From JBOFSQ01 sp051651625 (lineage in GTDB: Bacteria > Planctomycetota > Planctomycetia > Pirellulales > Thermoguttaceae), in the NCBI GenBank assembly GCA_051651625.1, contig JBOFSQ010000091.1, positions 1 through 59,576 on the forward strand: a stretch of 59,576 nucleotides of DNA. Reading direction: 5' to 3'. The notes below the pieces were generated by a model that was given only the letters and a program-made list of their open reading frames with translations, was not told the DNA's origin and did not search any database. This document shows positions 16,392 to 24,009 of this stretch, in pieces; within the stretch, counting starts at the first letter, position 1, and every line of letters begins with the position of its first letter. A program made the translations under genes and the position numbers.

Positions 16392-18722
16392 ATGAGAGCC
16401 AACATTTACCATCCTTTGACCGGTATGCTGTGCGGCTTTGTTGTCGTCGCTGGTTTACTTTCGTTATTCGTTGCGGCCCCCACGTTTATTTGCGGGGAGC
16501 AATTCGTGACTACGGTACAACCTGCTGCGGCGCGGGTCCCGCTCGCCACTGGCGGGCGGTATTCCAACCTCGCCAAAGGGTTGCTCCAAGGGAAGAACGA
16601 ATCGCCAGTACCCCCCTCCCCCGTAACCGTTCCGCCGGTCAGCACGAATCATTCACAACCACAACAAACGGTGAACGGCTCACCAGCCGACCAGCGTTCC
16701 GCGGTCACGATCATCGGTGACACCACGATGCGGTCTGGTGTTGTGCTGCGACCGTTGTCGTCGAATGTTGCCCCCCAGCCTGTTGCTACGGTCGATCCAC
16801 AATCCGCGCCGTCTTTCGCTCACCCTGCCCCGCGCACGGTTGACATTGGGAGCATATCCAAACCGAGCGACACACCACACGCGACGATTGTCGTTAAAGA
16901 CTTTCAGCGACCAGAAGAGCCGCGGGTCGGGCTTTCAATCGGAGCACCGACAGTGAGCCGTTCTGCAAGTTTGCCAGTCGAATCACGCGAACCAGCAAGC
17001 CGTCACGAAATGCGAACGTCTGATGGACGAACGCTGACTTGGAACGACGCCGACAACACGCGACCAACGCCGCCTCTCGCATTTGGGACAGTTGCCAACA
17101 CAACCCCGCCGCAAGCGGGAGCACCGATTGTTGTACCAAGTCAACCTGCTTCCATACGCAAGCCGCTCGACGTTTGGCGCGATGAAACTGCGGTGGCCAG
17201 ACAAAATGTTCACGTCACGCCCGACCCGACGGTGGTCGTGTTTGAGAAGAGCGAACCGATTCCACCGGGTCTTGTCCCTGCGCCGACGGTACGCGCTGCT
17301 GCTGATCCAAAACCGTCACCGGAAGTGTTGTCGTCAACGTCGCGCGACGTGGCGGCGATCTCGTCTGCGTTCGCTACTGCTGCGGAGCCGAAACCAGCGG
17401 TACAGCCGTCGCCGCTGCGTGACGTTGCTGTGCTGCCACCTTTGCCTGCTACTGCTGCGGAGCCGAGACCAGCGGCACCGCCATCGACGTTGCGTGATGT
17501 TGCCGTTCTTCCGCCTTTGCCGACCGCTGCTGCGGAACCGCCAGTTGCGAGACCGGTGGTGCGCGATGTCGTTTTGAGTCACGTCGAACCGCCTAAACCA
17601 ACGCCGAACGGCAGCATTGTCACAGAACCGCTCCATCCAAAACAGGTTGTACCACAACTCGTGGCCGCTGATCCAAAACCGACACAAGTTCCCGAACAAG
17701 TGTCTGCGCCCGTACTGGTGTCAGTGCCATCGTCGCCGCCGACTTTGCAAGTCGCTCCACAGATTGCGTTTGCCGAACCGCCGCTGCCACCCGCACCTCC
17801 GGTTATACCTGCACCACGTCCATCCCCAACGCCGCTCGTTGCGATCACCGCGCCGCAGCCGACACCAACGCCATCGCCAACACCCGTTCCACTCGTTGCA
17901 GTCGTTGCGCCGCCACCAGCCTCGCCATCGGTACAACCGCAGCCGCAAGTCGTCGTCTCCGCACCGAAACCGGCACCGATTCCAGTGCAAACTGCTCCGC
18001 AGCCGCAACCACAAGTCGTCGTTGCCGCACCGAAACCAGCACCGATGCCAGTGCAAGCTGCTCCGCAACCGCAACCACAAGTCGTCGTCTCCGCACCGAA
18101 ACCGGCACCGATGCCAGTACAAGCTGCTCCGCAGCCGCAAGTCGTCGTCTCCGCACCAAAACCCGCACCGATTCCAGTGCAAACTGCTCCGCAGCCGCAA
18201 CCACAAGTCATCGTTGCCGAACCGAAACCGGCACCGATTCCAGTGCAAACTGCTCCGCAACCGCAGCCGCAAGTCGTCGTCTCCGCACCGAAACCGGCAC
18301 CGACACCAGTGCAAACTGCTCCGCAACCGCAGCCGCAAGTCGTCTCCGCACCGAACCCCGCACCGACGCCAGTGCAAACTGCTCCACAGCCACAAGTCGT
18401 CGTTGCCGCACCGAAGCAAGTACCGATTCCGTCTGAACCACCGCGGCTCGTTGCACAGCTTCCGCCGCAAGCGGCTGCTCCGTCGCAGGTTCGCCCCGTC
18501 GAATCTCGACCGGTTACAACACAAGCTCCGCAGGTACCCGCGCCACGCCGCGATATTGCTGCTATGGTGCCGCCTCCGCGCGTTGAAAAATCTGCACCGC
18601 TACCAGAAGACGCATACGATTTCGAAGCCGGATTCAGCCACTCCTCGCGTTATGCGCAGCAGTTCATTGCCGATGAAAGCGACGAAGATGCCGGTCTCTC
18701 ACACAGCGGCGCATTTCGATAG
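16392..18722 (+). CDS. secreted proline-rich repeat protein, 776 aa
   Basis: The start at ATG 16392 gives an N-terminal hydrophobic signal or anchor (GMLCGFVVVAGLLSLFVAAP). The rest is low-complexity Pro/Ala/Val/Gln sequence. The central part has three copies of an LRDVAVLPPLP-type unit. The C-terminal third has eight imperfect copies of a unit of about 22 residues built on PQVVVSAPKPAPIPVQTAP (DNA about 17938-18415). The last 45 residues are different: acidic, with two Gly/Leu-SHS motifs (AGFSHSS, AGLSHSGAF). Proline-rich stalks of this type span envelopes or act as adhesive linkers (inference). It is followed 27 bp later by the aldolase gene. Confidence 0.8.
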   Translation: MRANIYHPLTGMLCGFVVVAGLLSLFVAAPTFICGEQFVTTVQPAAARVPLATGGRYSNLAKGLLQGKNESPVPPSPVTVPPVSTNHSQPQQTVNGSPADQRSAVTIIGDTTMRSGVVLRPLSSNVAPQPVATVDPQSAPSFAHPAPRTVDIGSISKPSDTPHATIVVKDFQRPEEPRVGLSIGAPTVSRSASLPVESREPASRHEMRTSDGRTLTWNDADNTRPTPPLAFGTVANTTPPQAGAPIVVPSQPASIRKPLDVWRDETAVARQNVHVTPDPTVVVFEKSEPIPPGLVPAPTVRAAADPKPSPEVLSSTSRDVAAISSAFATAAEPKPAVQPSPLRDVAVLPPLPATAAEPRPAAPPSTLRDVAVLPPLPTAAAEPPVARPVVRDVVLSHVEPPKPTPNGSIVTEPLHPKQVVPQLVAADPKPTQVPEQVSAPVLVSVPSSPPTLQVAPQIAFAEPPLPPAPPVIPAPRPSPTPLVAITAPQPTPTPSPTPVPLVAVVAPPPASPSVQPQPQVVVSAPKPAPIPVQTAPQPQPQVVVAAPKPAPMPVQAAPQPQPQVVVSAPKPAPMPVQAAPQPQVVVSAPKPAPIPVQTAPQPQPQVIVAEPKPAPIPVQTAPQPQPQVVVSAPKPAPTPVQTAPQPQPQVVSAPNPAPTPVQTAPQPQVVVAAPKQVPIPSEPPRLVAQLPPQAAAPSQVRPVESRPVTTQAPQVPAPRRDIAAMVPPPRVEKSAPLPEDAYDFEAGFSHSSRYAQQFIADESDEDAGLSHSGAFR
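17938..18415 (+). repeat. in-frame tandem repeats within the proline-rich gene
   Basis: Eight imperfect direct repeats of about 60-66 bp encode PQ(PQ)PQVVVSAPKPAPxPVQ(T/A)A units. Differences are mainly substitutions (I/M/T, T/A) and 6-bp Pro-Gln gains or losses, a sign of slippage or recombination within the array. Confidence 0.85.
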
Positions 18723-18749
18723 ACCCCAAAACCACTTTGAAGGAAACGT

Positions 18750-19604
18750 ATGACACTCGTTCGAGGAAAAGAACTTCTCATTGCGGCACGCCGCGACCAC
18801 TACGCTGTACCCGGATTTAATTGCGTTGAAGACATCATGGTGCGCGGGATTCTCGACCGTGCCGAAAAGTGTCGTGCTCCGGTCTTTATGATGTGTTATG
18901 TCGAAGAGATGGATGAACGGTCGTGGTGGTATCTACCTGCGATTGTTGCCGCCGTCGCACCTCACTACACAATTCCGATAGTGCTCCACCTCGATCACTC
19001 AAGCTCACTCGACGCCATCGCTCGCGCACTCGATTGCGGTTTCACGTCTGTTATGTACGATGGCTCTGCGCTGCCGTTTGACGAAAACGTCGCCAATTCG
19101 CGGCGCGCTGTCGAGATGGCTAAACCGTATGGCGCGTCCGTAGAAGCGGAGTTGGGACTCGTCGGCGGCTTCAACATGCAGCGAACTTCATCGACCGCAA
19201 ACATCCTCACGCAACCCGAAGAAGTCGTTCGTTTCGTCAACGAAACCGGTGTTGATTCGCTCGCCGTCTCGATTGGTACGGCCCACGGTGTCTACGAACA
19301 GCTTCCAAATCTCGACATAGAACTTCTCAAAAAGTTAGACGCGGTGTCGTCGGTTCCGCTTGTTCTTCACGGCGGTTCGGGGACGCCGCCGGAACAGATT
19401 CAAGCGGCGGTGAAAAACGGCATTTGCAAGATGAACGTCTACGCCGACAGCCGCGTTGCGATGTGGCAAAGTTTCAAGCGTCTCGCAAACGAAATCCGCC
19501 GCACTGATCCGCTCCCGCGCGAGTTCATCCGCCCGATGCAGCAAGACCTCGGCGACGCCGTTGAGGCCAAGATTCGCATCCTATCGGCTCAAGACCGCGT
19601 ATAG
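18750..19604 (+). CDS. class II fructose-bisphosphate aldolase family protein
   Basis: A 284-aa zinc aldolase of the FbaA/GatY/KbaY superfamily. It starts at ATG 18750 with GAAGGAAA upstream. Zinc and catalytic motifs are LHLDHSSS, EAELGLVGG, SIGTAHGVY, LHGGSGTP and KMNVYADSR. The length matches the short GatY/KbaY-like branch, so the substrate could be fructose-1,6-bisphosphate, tagatose-1,6-bisphosphate or a related ketose phosphate. With pfkA at 11586 it could serve lower sugar metabolism. It is downstream of the proline-rich gene, 27 bp apart. Confidence 0.9.
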   Translation: MTLVRGKELLIAARRDHYAVPGFNCVEDIMVRGILDRAEKCRAPVFMMCYVEEMDERSWWYLPAIVAAVAPHYTIPIVLHLDHSSSLDAIARALDCGFTSVMYDGSALPFDENVANSRRAVEMAKPYGASVEAELGLVGGFNMQRTSSTANILTQPEEVVRFVNETGVDSLAVSIGTAHGVYEQLPNLDIELLKKLDAVSSVPLVLHGGSGTPPEQIQAAVKNGICKMNVYADSRVAMWQSFKRLANEIRRTDPLPREFIRPMQQDLGDAVEAKIRILSAQDRV

Positions 19605-19675
19605 CTTTCTGTGTCGCTTGACAACGATCTCTTCGTTCGTCGTGATTCGAGTCTGCTAACAAGTTTTCGAGAGGA

Positions 19676-19850
19676 GCCTCACACGAAACCACGAAGAAGA
19701 GTGTCCGCAGATTTCGCAGATTCACACAGATTTTGATATGAAGTTTTAGAACTGCCAAACAAATACAAAAATCTGCGACAATCTGCGGCATCTGCGGATT
19801 CACCTTCTCTTCGTGCCTTTGTGTCTTCGTGTGAGAAAAAAGAACACCCC
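19676..19850. repeat. repeat D: degenerate 'TCTGCG/TTCGTG' intergenic block
   Basis: The block contains CGCAGATTTCGCAGATTC, CTGCGACAATCTGCGGCATC and TTCGTGCCTTTGTGTCTTCG. The middle motif is shared nearly unchanged with 8190-8215, and the CTTCGTGTCTTCG motif recurs near 52340. It is non-coding. Confidence 0.55.
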
Positions 19851-19905
19851 ATTGATTACAAATCGTGGACGATTGGCGAAACTTGTTAGCGGACTGGTCG
19901 TGCTT

Positions 19906-19949
19906 GCCTTGGGCTAAAATAAGACCGTCCCTATGGGACTAGGAAATGC
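19906..19949 (+). repeat. interspersed hairpin repeat C, copy 1
   Basis: The 44-bp unit (GCCTTGGGCTAAAATAAGAC, then CCTATGGGACTAGGAAATGC) matches the element at 34092-34135 at most positions. Here the arms flanking the core are decayed. Confidence 0.5.
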
Positions 19950-19979
19950 AATCGCAAACTTTTCGTGAATGCTTACAGG

Positions 19980-20504
19980 TCAAGTGTAAGGGTTCGTGGG
20001 ATGGGGACGGGCGGTTCGTCCAACGAGTCGTTCGAGTGGTCGCTTGATGCGTGCGAACCACGGTTCTTGTTCGGGACTGATCGGATCGACGAGAATACTC
20101 GTGAGGCCACACAAGTTTGCTGCAACGATGTCGGTGAAGAGTTGGTCGCCGACAAGCGCAGTTCGTTCGCTAACAAATTGCATCACGCGCACCGCTTCGC
20201 GGCATTTGAACGGCAGCGGTTTCCGCGCAATCGCAACGAATGGGAGTGAAACGGACTCTGCGAACGCTGCGATTCGCTCTGGGCGTCCATTCGAGATGAG
20301 GCACAGTGTTATTTTCGATGCGTACATCGTTGCCAACCATGCTGCAACGTCGTCTGCGACGTTCGTCGCGCGGTACGGTTTGAGCGTACAATCGACATCG
20401 AGAAGTAGCGACGCAATTCCCCACGCGGCAAGTTTGTCGGGCGTGAGATCGGTCACACGCTCGACGGCGTAGTCGGGTCGCCAAAGATTTCGCCAACGTT
20501 TCAC
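19980..20504 (-). CDS. yqeG: YqeG-family HAD IIIA phosphatase
   Basis: A 174-aa HAD-superfamily protein. Motif I is LLLDVDCTLKPY (DxDxT), motif II LISNGRP, and motif III/IV lies around RKPLPFKC and LVGDQLFTDI. It matches the YqeG/TIGR01668 group of putative phosphatases of unknown substrate. The start is GTG at 20504 and overlaps the uvrB stop by 4 nt (GTGA), so it is translationally coupled to uvrB. Confidence 0.88.
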   Translation of the reverse strand: MKRWRNLWRPDYAVERVTDLTPDKLAAWGIASLLLDVDCTLKPYRATNVADDVAAWLATMYASKITLCLISNGRPERIAAFAESVSLPFVAIARKPLPFKCREAVRVMQFVSERTALVGDQLFTDIVAANLCGLTSILVDPISPEQEPWFARIKRPLERLVGRTARPHPTNPYT

Positions 20505-22531
20505 GGCTTCTTTCGTCCCTTCGCCTTTTTTGTGCGGGTTGACTTGCCGCCGCGCTGGAGTGCGTCGATTTTGTCGCGGAGCGATGCGGCGCGTTCAAAC
20601 TGTAGAAGTTCGGCAGCTTCGAGCATTTCGCGTTCGAGCAAGTTTATCATTTCGAGTCGTTCGGTCTCGTCTTGACCTTTGCCGATCATCGCGCCTGATT
20701 TTGTCTTGGCCGATGAAACTTGCTCAATCCCAGCAGCAACGTTTTTGCGAATCGTCTCTGGTGTGATGTTATGTTCAAGGTTGTACGCTTCTTGTCGCGC
20801 ACGCCGTCGCGTTGTCTCGTCGATTGCACGCTGCATCGAGTCGGTTACGCGGTCGCCATACAAAATTACCTTTGCGTTAACGTGTCGCGCACTGCGCCCA
20901 ATCGTTTGGATGAGCGACGTTTCACTCCGCAGAAAACCTTCTTTGTCGGCGTCGAGAATTGCGACGAGCGACACTTCCGGCAAGTCGAGTCCTTCACGCA
21001 ACAGGTTCACGCCAACAAGACAATCGAACACTCCAAGCCGCAAGTCGCGGATGAGATCGACTCGTTCAAACGCATCGAGTTCGCTGTGGAGCCACTTACA
21101 CTTCACTCCTTGCTTGACGAAGTATTCGGCCAAGTCCTCGGCGAGACGTTTTGTAACTGTCGTCGCCAAAACTCGCTCGCCGACCGCCGTTCGCTCACGA
21201 ATCATCTCAAGCAAATGCGGCACTTGCTTCGACGCCGGAACAATCTCAACCACCGGATCAAGCAGCCCCGTCGGACGAATCACCTGCTCTACCGCCTTAC
21301 CGTGACTCTGCTCCAGTTCGTAGTCGTTTGGTGTCGCCGAAACGAAAACGCAGTTTTTAATCTTGGCACTCCACTCATCGAACTGCAATGGGCGATTGTC
21401 GAGCGCAGACGGTAAACGAAAACCGTGTTCGACGAGATTTGTCTTGCGTGCGCGGTCGCCGTGGTACATCGCGCGAATCTGCGGGATGCTGACGTGCGAC
21501 TCATCAACGAACAGCAGAAAATCGTCGGGAAAGAAACTGAAGAGCGTATCGGGCGGGTCGCCGGTTGCGCGTCCGGCGAGCGGTGCGCTGTAGTTCTCAA
21601 TCCCCGGACAGTAACCGATTTCTTGCATGAGTTCGAGATCGTATCGCGTTCGCGCCGAGAGTCGCTGCGCTTCGAGAAGACGCCCCGTGTTGTTGAACTC
21701 TTTGAGCCGCGCCGTGAGTTCTGCTTCGATGCGTTTGACCGCATCTGCGACGCGGTCTTCGGGCATCACAAAATGTTTCGCAGGGAACAGATAATACTCG
21801 TTTATCCGCTGAAGCGTTTCGCACGTTAGTGGATTTATGATCGAGATTTGTTCGATCTCGTCGCCCCAAAACTCGATGCGAATTGCTTGCTCTTCGCTCG
21901 ACGGATGAATTTCGATGCTGTCGCCTCGAACGCGAAACTGTCCGCGCTGAAACGCAACATCGTTGCGGTCGTACTGAATTTCAACAAGTCGCGTGAGAAG
22001 TTCGTGTCGTCGCAGCGTCTCGCCGACACGGAGCGGCAACGTCATTGCGCGGTAGTCGTCGGGACTGCCAAGACCGTAGATGCAGCTAACGGATGCAACA
22101 ATAATCACATCGCGCCGTGACAGCAGTGAACTTGTTGCGGCGAGTCGCAGTCGGTCGATCTCTTCGTTTATCGACGCATCTTTTTCGATGTAGATGTCGC
22201 GCTGCGGGATGTACGCTTCGGGTTGATAGTAGTCGTAATAACTTACGAAATACGCGACGGCGTTGTTTGGAAAGAACTCGCGGAACTCACTGTAAAGCTG
22301 GGCCGCAAGCGTCTTGTTGTGCGACATAACGAGCGTCGGCCTGTTGAAGTGGGCGATGACGTTTGCCATCGTGAACGTCTTTCCGCTGCCGGTGACGCCC
22401 ATCAGAGTTTGACAACGTTCTCCATTTTCGATACCGCGCACGAGTGCGTCAATCGCCTGCGGCTGGTCACCCGCGGGCTGAAACGGAGCACGAAGCTCAA
22501 AGTTAGAATAGATAGGCGAAATGTTAGACAC
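20501..22531 (-). CDS. uvrB: excinuclease ABC subunit B
   Basis: UvrB, 676 aa, loads onto damage with UvrA and recruits UvrC in nucleotide excision repair. Motifs: Walker A MGVTGSGKTFTMAN, the beta-hairpin region around YYDYYQPEAYIPQRD, FVDESHVSIPQ, QTIGRSARH, and a C-terminal UvrB/UvrC-binding helix (MINLLEREMLEAAELLQFERAA) followed by a lysine-rich tail. The start is GTG at 22531. A good promoter puts the transcript start at or next to this codon, so the message is predicted leaderless. yqeG follows with a 4-nt overlap. Confidence 0.97.
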   Translation of the reverse strand: MSNISPIYSNFELRAPFQPAGDQPQAIDALVRGIENGERCQTLMGVTGSGKTFTMANVIAHFNRPTLVMSHNKTLAAQLYSEFREFFPNNAVAYFVSYYDYYQPEAYIPQRDIYIEKDASINEEIDRLRLAATSSLLSRRDVIIVASVSCIYGLGSPDDYRAMTLPLRVGETLRRHELLTRLVEIQYDRNDVAFQRGQFRVRGDSIEIHPSSEEQAIRIEFWGDEIEQISIINPLTCETLQRINEYYLFPAKHFVMPEDRVADAVKRIEAELTARLKEFNNTGRLLEAQRLSARTRYDLELMQEIGYCPGIENYSAPLAGRATGDPPDTLFSFFPDDFLLFVDESHVSIPQIRAMYHGDRARKTNLVEHGFRLPSALDNRPLQFDEWSAKIKNCVFVSATPNDYELEQSHGKAVEQVIRPTGLLDPVVEIVPASKQVPHLLEMIRERTAVGERVLATTVTKRLAEDLAEYFVKQGVKCKWLHSELDAFERVDLIRDLRLGVFDCLVGVNLLREGLDLPEVSLVAILDADKEGFLRSETSLIQTIGRSARHVNAKVILYGDRVTDSMQRAIDETTRRRARQEAYNLEHNITPETIRKNVAAGIEQVSSAKTKSGAMIGKGQDETERLEMINLLEREMLEAAELLQFERAASLRDKIDALQRGGKSTRTKKAKGRKKP

Positions 22532-22537
22532 GCGGGA

Positions 22538-22565
22538 ATTGTAGACCGCTCCCGAAAAGAGTCAA
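22538..22565 (-). promoter_or_regulatory. uvrB promoter
   Basis: On the minus strand TTGACT (22565-22560), a 16-bp spacer, then TACAAT (22543-22538). Start of transcription is expected about 7 nt on, at about 22531, the first base of the uvrB GTG. A close copy (TTGACT-16-TACGAT) lies at 28502-28529 upstream of dnaE on the same strand. Confidence 0.65.
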
Positions 22566-22600
22566 CCGTAGTGGAGTTTTTCGGGGTTTGACGGGTGCTC

Positions 22601-23380
22601 TCACGAATACGTTTTCAAGTCACCTTCGAGCGTGCGGTTGACGAGGTCGTATGATGAGTACGACCAGTATCGCCGGTTTGCAACCTCGTATGACATAAAC
22701 GGCGTGTTGTAGAACATTTGCACGAAACCGTTGCGTAAGATGAACATCGTCGCCATATACAGGTCGCGGAGTTCGGTGTTCGGCTTCCCCAGCACGGCGT
22801 ATTCGTGCGGTGCCGTTTCGGCGTAAGTCTTCGCAAATGTCCACGTCGTCCGCCCGACCCAATCGAGAAAGTCGGCTTCCGTCCAATCGGCTTCAAAAGC
22901 GACGTCTTCAGAAGAAACGCTGTGCGGCGCGCCGTCAAGATTCCCGATGAGCCGCTGCATTTTCGGGCTCAAAATCCAAGCGTTATTCACCATCACGACG
23001 CCGCTGTTCGGCTGCATCGCTTGTGCGACGAACGGTTCGAGGTCGAGATCGTCGGTGAAGACGAACGAGTCATCGGCGACGAAGATCGGTTCGTCGGGCG
23101 AGTAGTTTTTCGCAACGGCTTCGACCATCTTGGCGAACAGATTCGCTTCGCAATCGGGTGGCAGCGGAGCGTCTTTCGCGTGTTTCGCTGGCGGCGTGAA
23201 CCGCCACGGAAAGTGCGTGTGCCACAAAACGAGCCGGTGCGACTCGCTCTGCCGCCGACGCCAAAACTCAAACGACCGCATCACGCGACGCCCCCGCTTA
23301 CACGCTTCCTCCGTACAGCCCGGCTTCTCCGGCATACCCTTCTGGTCATCAGACCAATCAACAAGAACAATCATCTTCAT
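22601..23380 (-). CDS. hypothetical protein, 259 aa
   Basis: The start at ATG 23380 (MKMIVLVDW) follows an AAAGGAG and a strong promoter. The sequence is soluble and rich in Trp, Phe and Asp (HTHFPWRFTPP, EPIFVADDSFVFTDDLDLEP, MVNNAWILSP). The VADDSFVF/DDLDLEP stretch is reminiscent of acidic metal-binding loops of nucleotide-diphospho-sugar transferases, but the similarity is too weak for a call. Two tracts of small and aromatic residues end the protein (RRYWSYSSYDLVNRT). It is transcribed on its own and shares its promoter region with the distant dnaE gene. Confidence 0.7.
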   Translation of the reverse strand: MKMIVLVDWSDDQKGMPEKPGCTEEACKRGRRVMRSFEFWRRRQSESHRLVLWHTHFPWRFTPPAKHAKDAPLPPDCEANLFAKMVEAVAKNYSPDEPIFVADDSFVFTDDLDLEPFVAQAMQPNSGVVMVNNAWILSPKMQRLIGNLDGAPHSVSSEDVAFEADWTEADFLDWVGRTTWTFAKTYAETAPHEYAVLGKPNTELRDLYMATMFILRNGFVQMFYNTPFMSYEVANRRYWSYSSYDLVNRTLEGDLKTYS

Positions 23381-23394
23381 CGCATAGCTCCTTT

Positions 23395-23581
23395 GTGTAA
23401 TAGTGAAACGTGTTGTGAAATGTGCAGCGCGATGACTTGCTGCGTTGCGTGGGAATTGTACACAACGCAAAACCGTTTGTCAAACATCGGTTGACGTAAC
23501 GTGTCACGGCTGGTGGAAAACGCCTGCGTTTCGTGGGCATTGACACGATGGACGGAATGGATGCGATGGACAAATACCAAG
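23395..23581. repeat. duplicated promoter-leader segment E, copy 1
   Basis: About 185 bp upstream of the 22601-23380 gene is homologous to 28212-28395 upstream of dnaE, in the same orientation. Shared landmarks are GCGTGGAATT-type -10 surroundings, TCAAAC at the -35, CGTTTCGTGG, TTGACACGATGGAC and GACAAATACCAAG. The copy ends in ATGGAC-type short tandem units. Confidence 0.65.
23455..23483 (-). promoter_or_regulatory. strong sigma70-type promoter of the 22601-23380 gene
   Basis: On the minus strand TTGACA (23483-23478) is a perfect -35, the spacer is 17 bp, and TACAAT (23460-23455) is a near-perfect -10. The predicted leader is about 68 nt and includes AAAGGAG before the ATG. Confidence 0.75.
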
Positions 23582-23652
23582 AACGAAGTGGATTGTGCCC
23601 ATTGTGTCCATACAGTCGATTGCGTCCATCATTGCGCAGCGGTGATGCACTT

Positions 23653-23901
23653 GCCCCGATGGGGCAGCAATCTCAATAACCGGCGGTAAGTGCAGCCGCG
23701 ATACCGGCAAACGCAACCGCCGGTGACGGAACAAAAATCCGGTGCGTCTGTAGGACGCTACTAAACGTTTGAGTCAACCGTGTGGTCGGTGGCGTCTTAC
23801 AGACGCTCAATTTTTGTGGTGTCGCTACCGTAAGCTGCTGCGCGAGAATGACAACGCTGCCCGCTTGCATACGGTTATTGAAATCGCTGCCCCGTCGGGG
23901 C
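23653..23901 (+). repeat. multi-hairpin interspersed element A, copy 2
   Basis: A 249-bp core, same orientation as copy 1. Its ends form the best terminal inverted repeat of the three: left GCCCCGATGGGGCAGCAATC, right mirrored by GATTTCAATAACCG-type bases, about 27 of 30 matching. The ACCGTGGG/CCCACGGT stem of the other copies is here ACCGTA/TACGGT, and the nested stem is GCCG/CGGC, so pairing is kept though bases differ. The rest of the 23381-24009 gap is repeat E and unremarkable sequence. Confidence 0.75.
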
Positions 23902-24009
23902 AAATACGCCAACACTTCCCCCGTCAATTCCGTGAACAATCAAAACAAAAACGCCCAGCCCCGCGACGTGCGATGGGATTGGGCGAAAATGAGTGACGCA
24001 GTATCCAAA

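Noticed and set aside
17938..18415. Possible CRISPR array from regular repeats
   Set aside because: The units are contiguous in-frame protein repeats without unique spacers.
17579..18524. Long minus-strand frames opposite the proline-rich gene (Gly/Cys/Thr or Arg/Trp rich)
   Set aside because: Antisense of the in-frame repeat array; the repeats make long open frames in all phases.
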